Part shown: piece after piece, positions 60,396 through 64,000 of the stretch | Numbering within the stretch: the stretch's first letter is position 1 | How the letters are laid out: every line of letters begins with the position of its first letter | From: Streptomyces sp. ISL-98 | GTDB lineage: Bacteria > Actinomycetota > Actinomycetes > Streptomycetales > Streptomycetaceae | Assembly: GCF_018614055.1 (NCBI RefSeq) | Contig: NZ_JAGGPB010000034.1 | Coordinates: 186,001-250,000, forward strand | Direction: 5' to 3' | Length of the DNA stretch: 64,000 nt | Made by a program: the position numbers and the translations under genes | Notes under the pieces: model-generated | What the model was told of the DNA's origin: nothing | Seen by the model: only the letters and a program-made list of their open reading frames with translations | The model's database searches: none

Positions 60396-61714
60396 TGCGA
60401 CGCATCGCCCGGCTCACGGCGGCAGCCGCCGCGTTCGCGCTGCTGCTCACCGGCTGCTCTGACGGCGGCGGCAACGACACCGACGGGAAGGTCACGCTGC
60501 GCTTCCAGTCGCTGGCCTGGCAGAAGGAGTCCGTCGACGCCAATAAGGCGCTCGTCGAGCAGTGGAACGCCGCACACCCCGACGTCCGGGTCGAGTACGT
60601 CCAGGGCAGCTGGGACAGCGTCCACGACCAGCTCCTGACGTCCTTCGAGGGCGGCGAGGCGCCGGACATCATCCACGACGCCTCCGACGACCTCGCCGAC
60701 TTCGCGTACGGCGGCTACCTCGCCGATCTGCGCGGGCTGCTGCCCGCTCGCCTCAAGAGCGACATCCCGCAGCGCAGTTGGGACACGGCGACCTTCGGCA
60801 CGGGCGTGTACGGCGTCCCGTTCCTCCAGGAGCCGAGGGTCCTGATCGCCAACGAGAAGATCCTCAAGGCATCGGGCGTACGCATCCCCACTCCCGAAAA
60901 GCCCTGGAGCTGGCCGGAGTTCCGGCAGGTCACCAAGGAGCTGAGCGGCGGTGAGGGTGACGGCGACGGCAGCGGAGTCGGTAAGAGGTTCGGCGTCGCC
61001 TGGCCGCTCAAGGAACCGGTCTCCGCCACCCTCAACCTCGGGCTCTCGGCAGGCGGGCAGCTCTTCCACCACGACGGCGACGGCAAGGCCGAAGTGCGCT
61101 TCGCCGAGGGCGACGCCGTGGTGCCCGGCACCATCCACGACCAGGTCAACACCGACAAGAGCGCCTCAGCGGCGACGCTCGGCATGGGCGGCTCCGACAC
61201 TCTGCCGGGCTTCTTCGGCGGCAAGTACGCCATGGTGCCGCTCGGCTTCTCCTACCGGCAGCAGATCGTCCAGCAGGCGCCCGAGGGCTTCGAGTGGAAG
61301 GTGCTGCCCGCTCCGGCGGGAGCCGGGGGCCTGACCCAGGGCGTCAGCCCGCAGACGCTCTCTGTCGCCGAGGACAGCCCGTACAAGAGGGAGGCGGTGG
61401 AGTTCATCGACTTTTTCCTCCGGCCCGCCAACATGGCCCGCCTCGCCAAGGGCGACTGGATGCTCCCGACCGGCACCGCCGCCCTGAAGGACCCGGCTCT
61501 GCGCGCCGAGAAGGACGGCTGGGCCACCGGCACCGCGCTTGCGGAGCACCTGGTTCCGGCCCCGGCCCAGTCCGTGCGCGGCTATCCCGAGTGGAAGGAC
61601 AAGGTGGCGACGCCCGCTTACCAGGAGTTCTACAGTGGCGCGATCGACGCCGGTGAGCTGGAGAAACGGCTGGTCTGGGACGGCAACCTGGTGCTCGCCC
61701 GCTACCAGCGCTGA
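60395..61714 (+). CDS. Carbohydrate-binding lipoprotein (family 1 solute-binding protein)
   Basis: A 439-residue lipoprotein with lipobox LLTGC (Cys about residue 20) and family 1 features (TLRFQSLAWQKESVDANKAL, GEAPDIIHDASDDLADFA, GGKYAMVPLGFSYRQQ). It should bind an oligosaccharide for the two permeases. Placing the binding protein last in the operon is less usual than first. The sugar is unknown; no glycosidase or LacI regulator is adjacent. It overlaps the MalG-like stop by one base (TGATG). Confidence 0.92.
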   Translation: MRRIARLTAAAAAFALLLTGCSDGGGNDTDGKVTLRFQSLAWQKESVDANKALVEQWNAAHPDVRVEYVQGSWDSVHDQLLTSFEGGEAPDIIHDASDDLADFAYGGYLADLRGLLPARLKSDIPQRSWDTATFGTGVYGVPFLQEPRVLIANEKILKASGVRIPTPEKPWSWPEFRQVTKELSGGEGDGDGSGVGKRFGVAWPLKEPVSATLNLGLSAGGQLFHHDGDGKAEVRFAEGDAVVPGTIHDQVNTDKSASAATLGMGGSDTLPGFFGGKYAMVPLGFSYRQQIVQQAPEGFEWKVLPAPAGAGGLTQGVSPQTLSVAEDSPYKREAVEFIDFFLRPANMARLAKGDWMLPTGTAALKDPALRAEKDGWATGTALAEHLVPAPAQSVRGYPEWKDKVATPAYQEFYSGAIDAGELEKRLVWDGNLVLARYQR

Positions 61715-61725
61715 AACCTACTTGC

Positions 61726-61739
61726 ACGAGACGTCTCGT
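61726..61739. repeat. 14-bp palindrome between the importer operon and the transposon
   Basis: ACGAGACGTCTCGT is a perfect palindrome 11 bp after the binding-protein stop. It could be a short terminator stem or an operator. I cannot tell which. Confidence 0.4.
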
Positions 61740-61974
61740 CTCGTCTGTTCGTGGCATGACTTCAGCGAGTTCTTGCGAGGAGCCCCGGGAGGATTCACAT
61801 TCTTGTGTTCGCGGTGGGGAGCGCCGCGGTATCGCTGCGGTTGCCTGGCCGCGCTGCGGCCGGGTGCCGCTTCGGGGAGAGCCGGACGAGGTGCGGACGA
61901 AGGAGGATGGGTTCACTCGGTGGGGTGAACCGTGGGGAACGTGTGGTGGGTGCTCGCACGGGTGTGTACGTTCG

Positions 61975-63216
61975 GTGATCGTGAAGCTGGTGGTGCAGGT
62001 CAAGCTGCTGCCGACGCCCATGCAGGCGGCGGCACTTGAAACGACCCTGCGCGCCTGCAACGAGGCTGCCACGTGGGTGAGCGAGATCGCTTTCGAGCGA
62101 GGGGAGTTCAAGAGCTTCTCCCTGCGCAAGCACACCTACGAGCAGATCAAGGTGCGTTGGGGACTGGGCGCGCAGGCCGCGCAGCATGCCATCAAGAAGA
62201 CCTGCGACGCCTACACCACGCTGACGGCGAATCTGAGGGCCGGAAACTACGGCAGGCCGGGTTCGAAGCGCTACCGCCGGGCGGCCGGGAAGCCGCTTGC
62301 GTTCCGGTCCGAGGGCGGGCAGCCGTATGACGACAGGATGCTGTCCTGGCAGATCGCCGAGCGCACGGTGTCGATCTGGACCACGGTCGGCAGGACGAAG
62401 CAGGTCGCATTCACCGCCTCGCCGGAGCAGCTGGCCACCCTGACCCTGTATCGGCGGGGCGAGTCGGATCTGCTGTACCGGGACGGCATGTGGTTCCTCA
62501 TGGCGACCTGCGAGGTCCCCGAGGCCGAGCCGAACGCCAATCCGGTGGACTTCCTCGGGATCGACCTGGGGGTCGTGAACATCGCCACCACCTCCGACGG
62601 CCAGATCATGGCCGGACGCGCTCTCAACCGGGTGCGGGTCCGTGAACGCGGCCTGCGGCAGAAACTGCAGAAGAAGAACACACCCTCCGCCAGGCGACGC
62701 CTGAAGAAACGGCGCCGCAAAGAGGCGCGGCGGGCGAAGGACATCAACCACAAGATTGCAAAGCATTTGGTGGCCGAGGCAGAACGCACCGGTCGCGGAA
62801 TCGCCCTGGAGGATTTGACGGGCATCCGCGAACGGGTACGGCTTCGCAAGGCCCAACGGGCCACCCTCCACTCCTGGGCGTTTCACCAGCTCGGAGAGTT
62901 CATCGCGTACAAAGCCCGCCGCGCCGGAGTACCGGTGGTGCACGTCGATCCGGCATACACCTCCCGCACCTGCGCAGAATGCGGGCACATCGACAAAGCG
63001 AACCGCGTCTCACAAGCACGGTTCGCATGCCGGTCCTGCGGATTCGTTGATCACGCAGACCGCAACGGCTCCCGCAACATCCGTGCCCGCGCACGGGAGT
63101 TGTGGCGACGCGGGGCCCAGTCAACGGCCCCTGCCGTACCCCGACCACGGAGTGCGGCTGGACGCAAACGCAGCATCACCGCCAGTGGTGCCCGTTGTGC
63201 AAGCCCGGGACTTTAG
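61975..63216 (+). CDS. tnpB: TnpB RNA-guided nuclease-type protein (IS605 OrfB)
   Basis: A 413-residue TnpB. The N-terminal helix-turn-helix segment begins KLVVQVKLLPTPMQAAALE. The RuvC catalytic residues are present: D197 (FLGIDLGVVNIATT), E279 (IALEDLTGI) and D362 (HADRNGSRNI). The zinc finger (CAECGHIDKANRVSQARFAC and RSCGF) has all four cysteines. TnpB uses an RNA (omega RNA) made from the 3' end of its own transposon to guide DNA cutting next to a target motif. This copy looks intact and so could be active. The start is GTG 61975 or 61981. The C-terminus is encoded within the right-end hairpin. Confidence 0.9.
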   Translation: MIVKLVVQVKLLPTPMQAAALETTLRACNEAATWVSEIAFERGEFKSFSLRKHTYEQIKVRWGLGAQAAQHAIKKTCDAYTTLTANLRAGNYGRPGSKRYRRAAGKPLAFRSEGGQPYDDRMLSWQIAERTVSIWTTVGRTKQVAFTASPEQLATLTLYRRGESDLLYRDGMWFLMATCEVPEAEPNANPVDFLGIDLGVVNIATTSDGQIMAGRALNRVRVRERGLRQKLQKKNTPSARRRLKKRRRKEARRAKDINHKIAKHLVAEAERTGRGIALEDLTGIRERVRLRKAQRATLHSWAFHQLGEFIAYKARRAGVPVVHVDPAYTSRTCAECGHIDKANRVSQARFACRSCGFVDHADRNGSRNIRARARELWRRGAQSTAPAVPRPRSAAGRKRSITASGARCASPGL

Positions 63217-63223
63217 TCCCGGG
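63204..63223 (+). ncRNA. Right-end hairpin of the TnpB guide RNA (omega RNA 3' part)
   Basis: CCCGGGACT and AGTCCCGGG pair over a 2-base loop and include the tnpB stop codon. In this family the 3' end of the guide RNA overlaps the tnpB end and its guide is the DNA just beyond the element, here starting near 63232 (CCGAAGCGTGCCCATG). RNA boundaries are inferred. Confidence 0.55.
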
Positions 63224-63237
63224 TAGTTGACCGAAGC

Positions 63238-63448
63238 GTGCCCATGTCGCCATGTCCTCCATCGCCGCCTCGGCATGGCGGCGGAGGGCGGTGCCGAGCG
63301 GGCGGCCGGTCTCATCGAGGCCGAACTGCTCACCCGGTAGCGGCGGTTCACCGGCCGTTCGGTGGAACCGCGTCGTCACGATCCTGGCCATGTAGATCTG
63401 CGCGCCCGCTCGCGTCTTGATGGCCGCGCAGTGGGCGGAAGGTTCCAC
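63238..63448 (-). pseudogene. Possible truncated reading frame ending in the transposon
   Basis: A minus-strand frame from GTG 63448 encodes HCAAIKTRAGAQIYMARIVT and TRFHRTAGEPPLPGEQFGLD with even amino acid use. It then passes into the right end of the element, where coding ends by chance at about 63176. It may be the 5' part of a gene cut by the insertion. No family is recognised and no continuation is seen left of the element, so chance is also possible. Together with 63449-63636 (nothing but a weak hairpin at 63454-63480), this is all I see between the element and the protease. Confidence 0.3.
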
Positions 63449-63636
63449 TGCAAAAGAGGCTGTCCGACTTGGCGCCTCTTGCCTGTTTTGTTATTACGAA
63501 AGCTTGTTGAGTAAGTAACAGGCGCATGTAGGTCTTGATCTGAGCGTGTCAATCGGTCAGGGTTTCGAGTCAACCCCCGGAGATTTTCCGGTCCGGGGGC
63601 AAATCCCCCCACATTTTGACGAGGAGACCCCTCTTC

Positions 63637-64000
63637 ATGGCAATCCACAAGCGTTCCAGCCGACTGAAGCTCACCGCGGCGATAACCGCCGTAGCGGCCG
63701 CAGCTGGTGTGACCGTACTCAACTCGTCCTTCGCGGGAGCCTCTCCGGCCCCCGCCCAGGGCATCGTGTACGGAGCCGACGCCAAGGGCGCCGTCGCAGG
63801 CAGCTACATCGTGATGCTGGACGAGAAGGCCGACAAGCAGGACTTGGCCAAGGAGTACGGCGGCAAGCTCCAGCGCAACTACAACTCTGCCATCAACGGC
63901 TTCTCGGCCAGCGGCCTTTCGGAGACCGAGGCCAAGCGCCTCGCCGCCGACCCGGCCGTCGGCAAGGTCGTCCAGAACAAGAAGTTCACGATCAACGCGA
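63637..64000 (+). CDS. Secreted subtilisin-type (S8) protease, N-terminal part
   Basis: The gene starts at ATG 63637 with GAGGAG about 12-17 nt upstream and runs off the window after 121 codons. The visible part is a signal peptide (LKLTAAITAVAAAAGVTVL, cut near AGASPA) and an inhibitor I9 propeptide (GSYIVMLDEKADKQDLA, then a glycine turn and NSAINGFSASGLSETEAKRL). I9 domains act as chaperones for, and inhibitors of, S8 proteases. The catalytic domain lies beyond the window, so protease activity is predicted from the propeptide only. Confidence 0.88.
   Translation, partial: MAIHKRSSRLKLTAAITAVAAAAGVTVLNSSFAGASPAPAQGIVYGADAKGAVAGSYIVMLDEKADKQDLAKEYGGKLQRNYNSAINGFSASGLSETEAKRLAADPAVGKVVQNKKFTINA

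Larger units (their letters stand above)
61909..63231 (+). mobile_element. IS1341-type (IS200/IS605 superfamily) element, tnpB only
   Basis: The element carries a TnpB gene and no TnpA transposase, as in orphan IS1341-type insertions. The right end is marked by a 9-bp-stem hairpin overlapping the tnpB stop, continuing GGTAGTTGAC. The left end is uncertain; a small hairpin (GGTTCAC/GTGAACC at 61910-61931) precedes the gene and I used it as the provisional boundary. The ends lack inverted repeats, as expected for this group. Confidence 0.6.

Overview
The window is chromosomal DNA of a Streptomyces-like actinomycete. GC content is very high, GTG and TTG starts are common, genes are densely packed, and the content is typical of the genus: coproporphyrin-dependent haem genes, SAV2148-type HEPN protein, TIGR04222 and DUF4142 proteins, and treY/treZ/glgX. 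I saw no rRNA, tRNA or CRISPR array. The first gene (coproporphyrinogen/protoporphyrinogen oxidase) and the last (a subtilisin-type protease) are cut by the window ends.

Layout. 1-2.2 kb: last steps of haem synthesis (hemY end, hemQ). 2.2-8.2 kb, minus strand: a secreted tripeptidyl-aminopeptidase-like hydrolase, then two DUF4142 paralogues bracketing a DUF692 (multinuclear iron oxidase-like) gene and a membrane protein with a Ser/Gly/Cys-repeat tail. 8.3-13 kb: a PTH2-like protein, an AIM24 protein, an ABC ATPase with its membrane partner, a 45-residue zinc-ribbon protein, a GNAT acetyltransferase and a lipoprotein deacetylase. 13-24.4 kb: an iron-controlled metallophore locus. Its minus-strand operon encodes an Fe(II)/2-oxoglutarate oxygenase, SbnB, a PLP decarboxylase, SbnA and a MATE exporter. 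A divergent Dpp-type ABC importer has a binding protein, two permeases and a fused ATPase. Two iron boxes lie between the two operons. No NRPS or IucA/IucC synthetase is present, which fits an aminopolycarboxylate (EDHA/EDDS-like) siderophore.

24.4-33 kb: a PhoX-like Tat protein, an OsmC peroxiredoxin, a ZapE-like ATPase, a RibD-like reductase, a small conserved protein, murC, msrB, the divergent ohr/ohrR pair with a clear operator, and a membrane dipeptidase. 33-42 kb: a GH38 alpha-mannosidase, a VOC protein, a Tat-exported agmatine deiminase with an amine permease and a divergent TetR regulator, a P-loop kinase and an M24 peptidase. 42-53 kb: the trehalose/glycogen genes treZ, treY and glgX, interspersed with an FHA protein, an MMPL transporter and an MFS transporter. 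The C-terminal remnant of a dihydrolipoyl-dehydrogenase-like gene lies beside treY.

53-61.7 kb: two secreted proteins that together look like a split, degenerate copper amine oxidase; a SAV2148-type HEPN protein; a DnaQ-like exonuclease; a phosphotransferase; and a carbohydrate ABC importer. 61.7-64 kb: an orphan TnpB (IS1341-type) element, a possibly truncated reading frame, and the start of an S8 protease.

The most interesting points are the DUF692/Cys-repeat pair with its ribosome-site-sequestering leader, the synthetase-free iron-regulated siderophore locus, the 90-bp repeat that has uncoupled the importer ATPase from its permease, and the split amine oxidase.
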